From Artemisia argyi (taxonomy: Eukaryota > Streptophyta > Magnoliopsida > Asterales > Asteraceae), in the NCBI GenBank assembly GCA_030686995.1, contig CM060687.1, positions 166,626,770 to 166,690,769 of the forward strand: a DNA stretch of 64,000 bases. Direction: 5' to 3'. Below the pieces are notes generated by a model, which ran no database searches, was not told the origin of the DNA, and saw nothing but the letters and a program-made list of their open reading frames with translations. Shown in pieces: positions 1 through 10,180 of this stretch (the stretch's first letter is position 1; each line of letters begins with the position of its first letter). Made by a program: the position numbers and the translations under genes.

Positions 1-102
1 AACCCTTGGCAATACGCATTACAGATAAATGACATGAGTAACAAACACAAAGATAAAACCTTATTTTTTCTTCTTTTGAGTATCATATGTAGATAAAGAA
101 CA

Positions 103-371
103 CTAACAAAAGAAACTCATGGTTATCTGATTGAATCCCATGTTTCTAGTGCTTTGTGTTGACGGTATGCTTGAAAACACGATTCCTCCAAATGCATTTG
201 ACTGATCAAAAGGCGAAAGACTTGCCTGCCCAGCGGATGGGGAAGCCTGCTCAAAAGCTGAGACAGCCTGTCCAAAGGGAGAACTTGTCTGCCCAAAGGG
301 AAAACTTGACTGTTTGTTGTTAGTATTTATACCCGTTCCACCACAAGACTGACAAACCGAACTCGACCCCC
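103..371 (-). CDS. NUP98: NUP98 exon 6, partial or diverged copy
   Basis: It starts after ATATTTCAG at 372 with five G's followed by TCG, as exon 5 does, and its beginning ([16 protein letters not shown]) is a diverged copy of the exon 5 start. It then codes FGQ and PFDQ repeats to MGFNQIT. The frame reaches TAG at 105-103; a GTTAGT donor-like site just before it could instead end the exon at about 108. The rest of the gene, if present, is outside the window. Confidence 0.6.
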
Positions 372-527
372 CTGAAATATTAAGATAATGGTGTTCATAC
401 TAATCAACCACAAAATCTAGAAGTTGAACTAGATTAACACCGAATGCTCATACATGCAATATTAAGTTCCCCACTCCATCCCAAAATCTATTAAGCATCC
501 AACATTACGCCTATTTGAAGTTAATTA

Positions 528-561
<34 letters not shown>

Positions 562-2022
562 ATTAAATGGTCTAAAGATAAAAACTGTCATTTTTACTAA
601 ATTAAAGGTGGAATAATCACACTGTTTTTATAATTTGTGTTTTTATCTAGTGGACAATAATACTGAAACGTAGAGAGAATATATTCTAGAAGACTAAACA
701 ACCATGCACAAGAAAAAAATGTACCAAACGGAGAACTTTGAGCCGCAAATTGGCTGCTGCCAAATGCAGATGTTGATTGACAAAACGCTGGACTTGATAC
801 AAAACTGAAAGCCGAGCCACTAGCACCGAAAGTCGTGGTAGGTGAAGAACCAAACGCTGGACTTGATGCAAAACTGAAAGCCGAACCACTAGCACCAAAA
901 GTCGTGGTAGGCGAAGAACCAAACGCAGGGGCACTAGCGGCACCAAATGCAGGAGCGGTTGAAACACCAAATGCTGGTGTACTTGATACGCCAAATGCTG
1001 GAGTTCCAAAAGGATTAGATGAAGTTGTATTAAAGACAGATGTAGTTTGTGCTGGTGTTGACGCAAAAGGATTAGTTGGAGTCACAAAGGGTGAAAAATT
1101 AAGTGTGGGAGTTGAACGAGCAAACCCAGGATTACCAAAAGTTGAAGACTTTTGGGAAAATGGGTTGGTAGGTGATGTAGTGGAAGAAAACGGATTTGCA
1201 GTTGGCTGTGTAAATGAAGGTGATGAAGAAAAAGGGTTTGGCTGTGTGTTGTTTGTATTAAATCCCATTCCACCAGAAGACTGACCAGCAGGATTTGACC
1301 CCCCTGAAACAAAAGAAAAGACTAATTTATGCTGGTGTTGACACAAAATGACTACGGGGTCTTGATTCGTACACCGTCTCTTTTGCCATACACCAAGATA
1401 ATAATAGTTTGTACACAATCTTTTTATGCCATACAGGGACCATGGTAATGGCTTTTACCAATTTTACCTGTCACTTTCTTGATTTTCTTGTTTATTTAGT
1501 GAAAGGTGATATAGTCAAAACCACAAACATAGTGCGTATGGCAAAAGAAGGCGTACAAATCACCATTCAACTATTAAATATTTATTACCTTTATCTCCTG
1601 CTGGATAGTCCTCCCATCTAAGTTCTTCGTGACTTTTTTCTTTGTATGCAGGCATAGCAGATATCGACTCCAGTTTTCCAGCAGCTTGTGTACCAGTGCC
1701 ACTGTCTGCTTCAGGTGTCTGAGCATAAGGGGTTGCTCTACTTCTGGCACGTTGTTGAGTTCCAAAAGATGGTTGACCAAAATTAGGAGTTCCAAATGCT
1801 GGAGTTGTGGCCTGAGCTCCTGCATGTGTGTAAAGTAACAGCAAAAGTGAACACTTTCATCAACCAGTTAGAGTATTTCTTTTTTCCTCTATGAACACCG
1901 AATGCTCATTGCTCATACATGCAATATTAAGTTTCCCACTCCATCCCAAAATCTATTAGGCATCCAACATTAAGCCTATATGAAGTAAATGCACAAAGAA
2001 GGAATTATTGATTGGTCTAAAG

Positions 2023-2060
<38 letters not shown>

Positions 2061-5000
2061 GTCATTTTTACTAAATTAAAGGCGGTATAATAACACTGTT
2101 TTTAAAATTTGTGTTTTTATCTAGTAGACAATAATACTGAAATGTAGCTAGAATATATTCTAGAAGACTAAACAGACATGCACAAGAAAAAAATGTACCA
2201 AACGGAGAGCTTTGAGCCGCAAATTGGCTGCCGCCAAATGCAGATGCTGATTGACCAAACGCAGGACTTGATGCAAAACTGAAAGCCGAGCCACTAGCAT
2301 CGAAAGTCGTGCTAGGTGAAGAACCGAACACAGGGGCACTAGCGGCACCAAATGCAGGAGCGGCTGAAACAGCAAACGCTGGTGCACTTGATACGCCAAA
2401 AGCTGGAGTGCTTGAAACACCAAAAGCTGGGGTGCTTGATCCGAACGGGGAGTTAGAAACTCCAAATGCAGACCCTATGTTGCCAAACGCTGGAGTGCTT
2501 GTAGTACCAAAAGCTGGAGTGCTTGAAACACCAAGAGCTGGGGTGCTTGATCCGAAAGGGGAGTCAGAAACTCCAAATCCAGACCCTGTGCTGCCAAACG
2601 CTGGAGTGCTTGTAGTACCAAACACTGGAGTGCTTGATACACCAAAGGCAGGGGTGCTTGATACACCAAAAGCGGGTTGGCTTCCAGCTCCAAAATTCAA
2701 CGAGCCAAACTGGTTGCTTCCGAAAGCAGGTTGTGATTGTGAAAATGAGCATCCAAAAGGACTTGATGTTGGAGTTGATCCAAAACCACCAAATGCAGGC
2801 TTCTGCCCAAATGCGAATGAACCTGTAATTTGGATTAAAGGACACAAGACATAATATATAAGATCAAAAGGGGATAAAAGATGCTACTATGAAACTCATA
2901 CTAAACAATATTAAGACTACCAACTTATGTAACTTAAACAATTGGATAAACATTGGGTGTTATTGCTAGCAATCTTCGTTTATTATGTAACAGCGTCATA
3001 ACAATCACATATTCACATCTACAACATACTTCCACAGATTCTTCACATAACCAATGTGGATAATAAAGATGTAGTCAAAGTAATTAGGCGTACAATATTT
3101 GAATATCTAACTTAGAATATGTGTGTGGATATGCTTACCACCAAAAGGAGATGACGAGGCAGCACCAAAGGCTGGAGTTGAAGTTGTTCCAAAAGCAGGC
3201 GTTGAGCTCCCAAAAGCAGGTGATGCTGAAGCACCAAAGGCTGGACTTGAATTTGCTCCAAAAGCAGGAGTTGAGCTCCCAAAAGCAGGTGATGACGAAG
3301 CACCAAAGGCTGGACTTGAAGTTGCTCCAAAAGCAGGCGTTGAGCTCCCAAAAGCGGGTGATGACGAAGCACCAAAGGCTGGACTTGAAGTTGCTCCAAA
3401 AGCAGGCGTTGAGCTCCCAAAAGCGGGTGATGACGAAGCACCAAAGGCTGGACTTGAAGTTGCTCCAAAAGCAGGCGTTGAGCGCCCAAAAGCAGGTGAT
3501 GATGAAGCACCACAAGCTGGAGTTGAAGTTGCTCCAAAAGCAGGCGTTGAGCTCCCAAAAGCGGGTGATGATGAAGCACCAAAGGCTGGACTTGAAGTTG
3601 CTCCAAAAGCAGGCGTTGAGCTCCCAAAAGCAGGTGATGACGAAGCACCAAAGACTGGACTTGAAGTTGCTCCAAAAGCAGGTATTGAGCTCCCAAAAGC
3701 AGGTGATGACGAAGCACCAAAGGCTGGACTTGAAGTTGCTCCAAAAGCAGGTATTGAGCTCCCAAAAGCAGGTGATGACGAAGCACCAAAGACTGGACTT
3801 GAAGTTGCTCCAAAAGCAGGCGTTGAGCTCCCAAAAGCAGGACTTGAAGATGCTCCAAAAGCAGGCGTTGAGCTCCCAAACGCAGGTGATGACGAAGCAC
3901 CAAAGGCTGGACTTGAAGTTGCTCCAAAAGCAGGTATTGAGCTCCCAAAAACAGGTGATGAAGAAGCACCAAAGACTGGACTTGAAGTTGCTCCAAAAGC
4001 AGGCGTTGAGCTCCCAAAAGCGGGTGATGACGAAGCACCAAAGGCTGGACTTGAAGTTGCTCCAAAAGCAGGCGTTGAGCTCCCAAAAGCGGGTGATGAC
4101 GAAGCACCAAAAACCGATGTGGATCCTATTGGTGAGGAACAGTGTTCTGAAAAGCTCAAGGCGCACTAAGGCGCAAAGGGGGTCGAAGAGCCTCGAGTCG
4201 AGGCGCATTCCAAGGCGCGGGATTCATGAATGCGAGGCGCACTAAAAGCATTAAGTTTTTTATAACATATGTGACCATTTATGTAGCTTAAATAATACAA
4301 AATAACATTAAAATACTTAATGCATAACACATATTGCCATTATAAATATTAAAATGGATTGGTTGTCACTTCTAGAACGGATCAACTCTTTTGCTGTATG
4401 ACCTATATAGAAATTAAAATCCATATCAGACTAAATATGTTTGTGTCCTACACTTGTAGCTTACATCTAACAAAGCTCACAATTGAACCCAAAATATCAA
4501 GTAAGCAATATATTAATATTCAAGGCACAATGCTACATTTTCATGATAATATGTCGTAAAAAAATATTTAATGAAACAAAATAACTTCTTAAAGAAAATT
4601 TCAATCAATAAAATAAACATAAAATCAATTTAAATTTAGAAATCATATAAATACTCACCTATGACTTAAAAGGCCCATGCATTATATCTTAAAAAAAAAA
4701 AAAATAAATAAATAAAAAAATAAAATAAAATAAAAAAAAAAGTCCCAAGGCGCAAAATATGGCCTAGGCGCAAAAATCGCCCGAGGCGCCAAGGCGCAAA
4801 AATCGCAAAATCGCGCGATTTTTGTGGGAGTCATGCATGTCGTGCGCCTCGAGTCAAAAAAATCCCCAAGGCTAGCGCCTTGTGCGACTTAGCGCCTAGG
4901 CGCGCCTTAGGCGCGATTTTGACAACTTTGGTGAGGAAGCAGGTGTACCAAACACACCAGTAGATGTGCCACCAAAAATAGAACTTCCAGTTTGTGCACC

Positions 5001-5725
5001 AAAGGGAGATGTACTACCAAATGGTTTTGCAGCAAATGGATTGTTATTCGCATTATTGGTCTGCCCAAATGCTGTTTTAGAAAGAAACAATTAGATGTAT
5101 ACACAAATAAAAAAGAAACACTCCATAGAAATAAGTTCCAAGAGTCGGGCTTTTAGGGTTGCATATAGCTTGCATGATAATATTACTGAATATCGTCAAT
5201 TATTTGTGGCAGAGTAGTTTCACATGGAGCTCTTAAAATAGGGAGAGTCAATACTACAAGGAACAGATTGGAAGTCTCAAGAGGCTAAAACCAAAGGCAA
5301 TTTTATCATACATTCTACCAAGTAACTTGTATAGGCGAACAGGCTTAAAACCTTTAGGATCATTAATTTGTTATGCCAAAATACTATGCTTATGTTTGAG
5401 CATGGCACAGGCTTCGACTCAAGTAGAATCAAGGTTGCCTTAGGCACAGGTTTAGTAAGCTTTTATAAGGAAAAAAAAGCCCGTCTCTGATATAAACACT
5501 AGTTTCTAACTTTGTATTCTTTATAAAAACTACCAAGATATCCACTCGTATATCCCAATAAGTAGAATATAGAGTCAAACACACATAATAGATAGAGTAA
5601 CTCCACAAATCGGAGGTCTATAACATGCATACAATAGATAACAAAACATATTAAGTAAAATTAAAAATAGCATTTAAATAAATAAGGATAAATAACTAAA
5701 ACTTACGGTTGATGGCGCCAAACAT
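103..5725 (-). CDS. NUP98: NUP98-type nucleoporin, N-terminal half; exon 2 split by a MITE-like insert
   Basis: Six coding exons are visible: 5725-5707, 5071-3139, 2822-2199, 1819-1589, 1303-725 and 371 to about 103. Every junction has GT/AG ends and every intron is phase 1. With the insert at 4140-4938 left out, the joined frame is open for about 950 codons. The protein starts MFGAINPFGQ, is dense in SPAFG, STPAFG and NPF repeats, and contains a GLEBS segment ([31 protein letters not shown]). Family knowledge: NUP98 FG repeats form the permeability barrier of the nuclear pore and GLEBS binds Rae1/Gle2. The C-terminal autoproteolytic domain would lie left of the window or be absent. With the insert retained, translation ends after about 64 residues, so this copy may be a pseudogene. 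I am sure of the family, not of function. Confidence 0.85.
425..1000 (-). repeat. Intragenic duplication, copy A (exon 5 tail plus intron)
   Basis: The end of exon 5 and the following intron match 1885-2400 almost base for base. Shared landmarks include the intron words CTAGAATATATTC-like and ATGCTCATACATGCAATATT, and a poly-A tract at the equivalent place (about 529-560 here, about 2027-2058 in the other copy). Confidence 0.8.
725..1303 (-). CDS. NUP98: NUP98 exon 5 (FG/NPF repeats, chimeric end)
   Basis: Acceptor TTTCAG before 1303 and donor TTTG|GTACAT after 725 give 579 nt, phase 1-1. The first part codes [18 protein letters not shown] and NPF motifs, which normally follow GLEBS. The last part, from about [10 protein letters not shown] to [11 protein letters not shown], repeats the end of exon 3, and a 69-bp unit ([18 protein letters not shown]) occurs twice. 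The exon looks like an original exon fused to a copy of the exon 3 tail. Confidence 0.75.
1589..1819 (-). CDS. NUP98: NUP98 exon 4, GLEBS motif
   Basis: A 231-nt phase 1-1 exon between acceptor CACATGCAG and donor AAAG|GTAATA. It codes [15 protein letters not shown], then [34 protein letters not shown] and [13 protein letters not shown]. This is the GLEBS segment, the docking site for Rae1/Gle2 in NUP98. It is the most diagnostic stretch of the gene. Confidence 0.9.
1885..2400 (-). repeat. Intragenic duplication, copy B (exon 3 tail plus intron)
   Basis: Partner of 425-1000. The matching region covers the last part of exon 3 and most of the intron in front of the GLEBS exon. A GLEBS exon follows this copy but not the other. 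Confidence 0.8.
2199..2822 (-). CDS. NUP98: NUP98 exon 3 (FG repeats)
   Basis: Acceptor AATTACAG before 2822 and donor TTTG|GTACAT after 2199 give 624 nt, phase 1 to phase 1. It codes [15 protein letters not shown], then repeats such as [20 protein letters not shown] and SPFGSS, and ends [11 protein letters not shown]. Its last part is duplicated at the end of exon 5. Confidence 0.8.
3139..5071 (-). CDS. NUP98: NUP98 exon 2 (FG repeats), interrupted
   Basis: The acceptor CTAAAACAG lies before 5071 and the donor G|GTAAGC after 3139. The exon codes for [15 protein letters not shown], then SGSSIFGG-like sequence, then a long SPAFG/STPAFG array. Without the insert the coding length is 1134 nt, a multiple of three with phase 1 on both sides. 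The frame before the insert (...TPASSP) rejoins exactly with the frame after it (...[11 protein letters not shown]) once the insert and one copy of the 11-bp target duplication are removed. The neighbouring FG motifs match the order in plant NUP98. Confidence 0.85.
3180..4110 (-). repeat. 69-bp minisatellite coding for FG repeats
   Basis: About 13 tandem units of 69 bp, one of them shortened. Each unit codes 23 residues of the form [20 protein letters not shown] plus TPA. Since 69 is a multiple of three, all minus frames and some plus frames stay open across it, which makes long but meaningless overlapping ORFs. Units differ by single substitutions, mostly at third positions. Confidence 0.9.
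4129..4938. mobile_element. Non-autonomous MULE-like element (MITE) in NUP98 exon 2
   Basis: The 788-bp insert 4140-4927 is flanked by the same 11-bp word TTGGTGAGGAA at 4129-4139 and 4928-4938. Its two ends are rich in AGGCGC/GCGCCT words in inverted orientation, and the outer bases form an imperfect inverted repeat (AGTGTTCTGAAAAGC against AGTTGTCAAAATCGC). The middle is AT-rich with no ORF of note. An 8-11-bp target duplication fits Mutator-like elements; superfamily assignment is an inference. It breaks a coding exon. Confidence 0.75.
5707..5725 (-). CDS. NUP98: NUP98 exon 1 (start codon exon)
   Basis: The 19-nt coding exon reads ATG TTT GGC GCC ATC AAC C and is followed by a GTAAGT donor. 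Joining the last C to the CA that opens exon 2 gives a proline and the sequence MFGAINPFGQ, the usual opening of plant NUP98 proteins. This join is why I chose this start. The exon is too short to be found by length alone. Confidence 0.8.
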
Positions 5726-5784
5726 AGTTCCTTTGTATTATATCGCAATACACGTCCAATATAACAACGTCCTGATGTCAAATT
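5726..5784 (-). other. NUP98: Possible NUP98 5' UTR exon
   Basis: A TTTTCAG acceptor-like site ends at 5785, so 5784-5726 could be a leader exon directly in front of the ATG, with a further intron upstream. No promoter or first exon is recognisable. This is inference from one splice-like site. Confidence 0.3.
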
Positions 5785-5929
5785 CTGAAAACAAAGTTAA
5801 TTATATATAATTACAAAATATCTTGAACAAAAAACATATAACTTCCAACAAATCAAAAACACATCTATCCACAAACAGAAAGTTACAAATTACACTACAG
5901 GAAACAGGCATAGACCTGCAAATTCTTAT

Positions 5930-6870
5930 CCACTATGCAGTTATCTAACAAGTGCACCCGAAACCTAAACCTCTGTAATTGTGTACAATTTTATCAATTA
6001 GAACCCAAACTATCAAGAAATTAAGACAATAGTAATGCTAGCCTAATTGAAAGCGAGGTTCATATGAAAATTAAATGAGTACAATGAAACCTAAATGTCT
6101 GCAATTTTAACCAAAATTTAATCCGTTTTAATCCAGACTATAGACGTGTTGATGCAAGCTATGAATGCTAGGGTTAATTGAAAGCAAACTTAAAACAGAT
6201 TTAAAAGAGCGCATCAGAATCTAGACTTCTTCAATATTAACCAGTTTTAATATTAATCAATTTCTTTTGCAAGTTATCAACAACACATCAATTAATGCTG
6301 CGGTTAATCGGAACATGATACCACTTATTGATGCTAGGGAAAAATCAAAAGCGAGCTTAACCGAAATCTATTAATGCTAAGGCTGCTCATAAGCAAACTT
6401 CATACTGTGTGCACCAGAATCTAAACTATTGCAATTTTATTCGATTTTATTCCAAACTGTGAACAGATTGTTGCTAAAGCGATCTTAAGACGAAACTTAA
6501 ATGTGCACCAGCATTTAAACTACTCCAAAAGAGAATCAATTTTAATCCTATATATGAACAAAATAACGCAAAACTAGTAGCGCTGGGGCTAACTGAAACT
6601 GAACATAACGAAACGAGTGCACAGGAACCTAAACTTCTACACTTTTATAAACTAACAGATTGATACAAAACTTCAATCTAAATCACCGAAAGAATTAACA
6701 CAAAACTAGTAACGCTAGGGCTAATTCAAATAGAACTTAACACGAAAATAAAACAAGTGCACCGGATCCTAAACATCTGCACTTTCATTAAATTTTATCT
6801 ATTTTCGCCTAAACTACAAACAAATTGATACAAAACTATTACTCCGAAGTTCTAATACGTCTAAATGGTC
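5930..6870. repeat. Degenerate tandem repeat upstream of NUP98
   Basis: A word close to GTGCACCGGAACCTAAAC followed by TTCTGCAATTTTA recurs at about 5956, 6087, 6208, 6408, 6501, 6619 and 6753, spaced roughly 90-200 bp. The copies are well diverged. There is no coding potential. From 6870 to 7264 I see only AT-rich sequence with a poly-T tract at about 7108-7146. Confidence 0.55.
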
Positions 6871-7102
6871 GATTTTTAATCTAAACTACACATAACGAGC
6901 AATTAAAACCTTTTATCACTCGATAAATTTACCAAGAATTCATCATCCTCATCCTTGCATCCTATCCAACAATCATCATTATGACCTATCATCATATTAA
7001 TACAAAATCAATAACAAGGGTTTATACAACCCAAGAACCTACCTAAATCCAACTTTAATCATCATATCATCAATTATTAAACCCTGACAACTAAGTTCCC
7101 TT

Positions 7103-7147
<45 letters not shown>

Positions 7148-7264
7148 ATCGACACACACCCCAACATACCAAATGACCAGGAACTTTTAAAAAGGAAGTT
7201 ACTTCACTATGCATAAAGGTATTTTAAACAGTGCTATTTTATTTCTAATTGTTGTGACACATCA

Positions 7265-7751
7265 TTTACATAATATTTGATGATCGTTTTTTCTAACTTG
7301 TGCCGTACATCAAAAGTACACATAGAGACCCGCACACTTATACGTACTTTTATGTGGATTACTGTGTACTTTTTCGTAAACCATTATGTATTTTTTTTGT
7401 GTTTAACTTGTGCACTAGAACACATGTTAGAAAAACCCATATTTGATTTATAGTTTGAAAATATTTAAACTTATAAAAGTCGTAGTCAAACGATCTCATA
7501 AGGTGGTGTTAAATAAAAGTCATAGTCAAACAATATTTATCTACGACTTTTATTTGGTGTTAAATAAAAGTCGTAATTAACAATATTTAACATACTCGTA
7601 ATTAAATACCTGAGAGACCGGTTATGGATCTTGTTTTTTGTGATGTTTACGTAATATTTGATTTAGTTGGTTTTGGGATATTATCTTAGCTACATATCTA
7701 TATCTATACTATCTATAATAGTAAAAAATTTCATAGGAGATTTTTCATATG

Positions 7752-7789
<38 letters not shown>

Positions 7790-8150
7790 AAATCCGTTTA
7801 GTTAAACTTTTTTCCAACAATTTTCAAAACATGTGAAATTCTCATTATCTAAATTTTAACTAAATGTTTGAAAAGCTTATTCTACTCTTCTCAATTTTTT
7901 CATTCTCTAGGAATTTAGAAACGAAAAAATAGGAAAAATTTTCACCAACTAAACGGCCCCTCAATTTGGTCAAACATGAAAAGTGAACCATTTGGGAAGT
8001 ATTAGTTGACTTTCAAATTAATTTAGCGAACATTTATAATTTGCGCACTTTTTCCATTTAAAATTTAAATGTGTTCCATTTGTAAAATTTAAAATATTAT
8101 AGGGGCCGTTTAGTTGGTGAAAAATTTCTCATTTTTCCAAAAAAAAAATT
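7265..8150. repeat. Long direct repeat, left copy (flanks MULE locus)
   Basis: Matches 15370-16235 over nearly its whole length, starting at TTTACATAATATTTGATG. It contains a poly-A tract (about 7750-7785) and two oppositely oriented copies of a GGGGCCGTTTAGTTGGTG end motif (about 7940 and 8102), the kind of terminal repeat seen in small DNA transposons. No coding sequence. Confidence 0.75.
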
Positions 8151-8429
8151 TATATTTATTTTAACGGGGGCTAGTTTGTTAGGTGTACTTTTTTGGTACT
8201 TTTGGGTTTTTGTCATTTTTTTTTATTATTTGTGTTTTGTGTGTTTTGTATAATTATTTATTTTGTATAATAGCACGTTAAATATTACTCCGTTAAATAA
8301 CTGCAACAACAAATGTTATTATTAAATTAAACGACACGTTAAATATTACCACGTTAAATAACTGTAACAACAACTGCTATTATTAAATTAAACGACAACG
8401 TTATACATATTATTTAAAAACAACAACAT

Positions 8430-8885
8430 CTACGACATATGAAGATTATTCATCTCATTTAAAAAATCATGGAGCCGGGCACTTGACTGACAAGCGTGAT
8501 CCTCAGGATTCCTTGCCATTTCTAACTCCATTTCCAGCGCCTTTATTCTTGCCTTCAACAACTTGTTCTCATTTTTTGTAGCAACGCAGTTTGAGCAATG
8601 CGTTGAAGAAGAGGGTTGATTAAAGTGCTCTGCTTCAAATTCATCTTTCCACGCGAAGTATCGACACCCATAGTCTTTTGTACCTGGCTGTTACATGTTA
8701 AGAAAATAATAAGAAATGTATTTTTAACAAACAAATTATTTACATAACTAAGCAAACGTATGATTATTTACCACTGAAAGGGGACATGCATAAAACAGTC
8801 GCCCACGACTACCATCTTGCCAGGATTTCCGTTCTACAATAAATCCTCTATTACATCGGCACCAGAAAGGATTTCTTTGGCTCAT
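8430..8885 (-). CDS. Small GRF-type zinc-finger protein, two exons
   Basis: Exon 1 is 8885-8772 (ATG start, donor GTG|GTAAAT) and exon 2 is 8687-8430 (acceptor TAACAG, stop TAG). The phase-0 join gives about 123 residues. Residues 1-55 look like a GRF zinc finger: FWCRCNRGF, then GRLFYACPL, then YGCRYFAWKDE, with Cys at about 9, 11, 34 and 46 as likely zinc ligands. A charged helical stretch follows (KNENKLLKARIKALEMELEM), a possible coiled coil. GRF fingers bind single-stranded nucleic acid in known proteins. The gene lies about 0.3 kb behind the transposase stop on the same strand and has no frame damage. Whether it belongs to the element is an inference. Confidence 0.7.
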
Positions 8886-9008
8886 CTGACCAAAGAATTT
8901 GCATAATAATTTACATCAGCAATCAATAATGTTATTACTAATTTAAACAAAGTAATAATAACTGGTGCAGAACTAACACTATACAAAAAAGCAGACTTTT
9001 AAGTTTCA

Positions 9009-9197
9009 AACAATTAACATTTAAACGATGTTGAATAATCATTTACAACATTTTCAAACAATTTACATTTAAATAAATGAATAAGCATTTACAACATTTA
9101 CAAACAATTTATATTTAAATAAATGAATAATCATTTACAACATTTACAAACAATTTACATTTACATAAATGAATAATCATTTACAACATTTACAAAA
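9009..9197. repeat. 46-bp tandem repeat
   Basis: Units starting CAATTTACATTTAAATAAAT recur at 9059, 9105 and 9151, with a looser copy before them. The array lies between the GRF gene and the end of the OTU region and overlaps the last codons of the transposase gene. Confidence 0.7.
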
Positions 9198-9760
9198 TAC
9201 ATCGATGGTTATATATTGCATCCCATTCGTTTTCAACTGGCTGTTTGAACCACCTCCATTGTGGGTGGTAATGTGGTAGTGGAGAATCTCTGTCTATATT
9301 GAGACAAATGTAATGAGCACCACTGTTCTCCCCCACATGCGCAATCACAATGGGGTCAATTCCATGTGATAAGTTTGGAGCATAAAATAGGGGTAAACAT
9401 GTGAACCAACCATGACGGTCTATATATACAAGATGTCGGCGAATAGCTGAAGCGATGACTAGACCGTTATGTGGCATCGTCATCCAGTAATCTCCAGGCG
9501 CTGGTCCATTAAACCAGTTTAATGTATCACGAAGGTGGTAAAAGTCTTCTTCCCCCCACATACTCACGTAAGTTACACTATGTCTTTGTAACTCTTGCAT
9601 TAACATGTATCTAGCATCGGCCCACCTATTTTGGTCATGCACAATCCAATGGGCAATGCATAGAAAACCCACAATTTCCGTCACCTAGCACATTATTAAT
9701 ACTTATTACCTGTGGACGGAAAATCTCTGGAATGCGACAATAAAATCCTCGCTATCCTTA
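9190..9760 (-). pseudogene. OTU-like cysteine protease domain of MULE, two frame breaks
   Basis: One frame reads IPEIFRPQ...NNVLGDGNCGF across 9740-9665, giving the Asp and Cys of the OTU motif. The rest of the domain (CIAHW, QNRWADARYMLMQEL, PAPGDYWMTMP, GLVIASA, SGAHY) is in another frame from 9664 to the stop at 9190. The frame changes coincide with two runs of four T's (9742-9745 and 9664-9667). No intron of normal size fits between the pieces. Confidence 0.7.
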
Positions 9761-10147
9761 TCTCCAAAGTAAAATATGTGTCTTATTTTTTCACCCGTGT
9801 ACGAACCATATCTTGCAGGCTCTTTGGCGTGTTTCGGGACTTTCGTGGATCTTGAATTTGTGCTTCTTCGGTGATTCATGGTTGGCACATCATTCAAGTC
9901 ATTCAAGTCCAGGACTTCATTCAAGTCCGGAACTTCATTCAAGTCCGGGACTTGTGTAGCCTTGCCCTTTTTGTCCTTTGCGCTCGGACGTCCACGGGTA
10001 TTTTTTTGAATAGCTGGTTCACGTGTGTCAGCAGATTCAGGTTGGAATATATCTCTTAACTTTGTTAACATATTCTTCTTGACAAACGATGTTGATTTGC
10101 TAAAAATATTCTTGAATTGTCGCATGCCATCGTTAAACGAAGTATTG

Positions 10148-10180
<33 letters not shown>

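Noticed and set aside
3121..4245. Plus-strand and alternative-frame ORFs of over 300 codons across the NUP98 repeat
   Set aside because: They are shadows of a 69-bp repeat whose length is a multiple of three. They have no domain, no start context and no splice support, while the minus frame matches NUP98.
9690..9710. 24-nt intron between the MULE linker and the OTU domain
   Set aside because: CAG|GTAATA and CTAG are splice-like, but 24 nt is too short for a plant intron and the join gives a stop. The frame breaks at T runs explain the data better.
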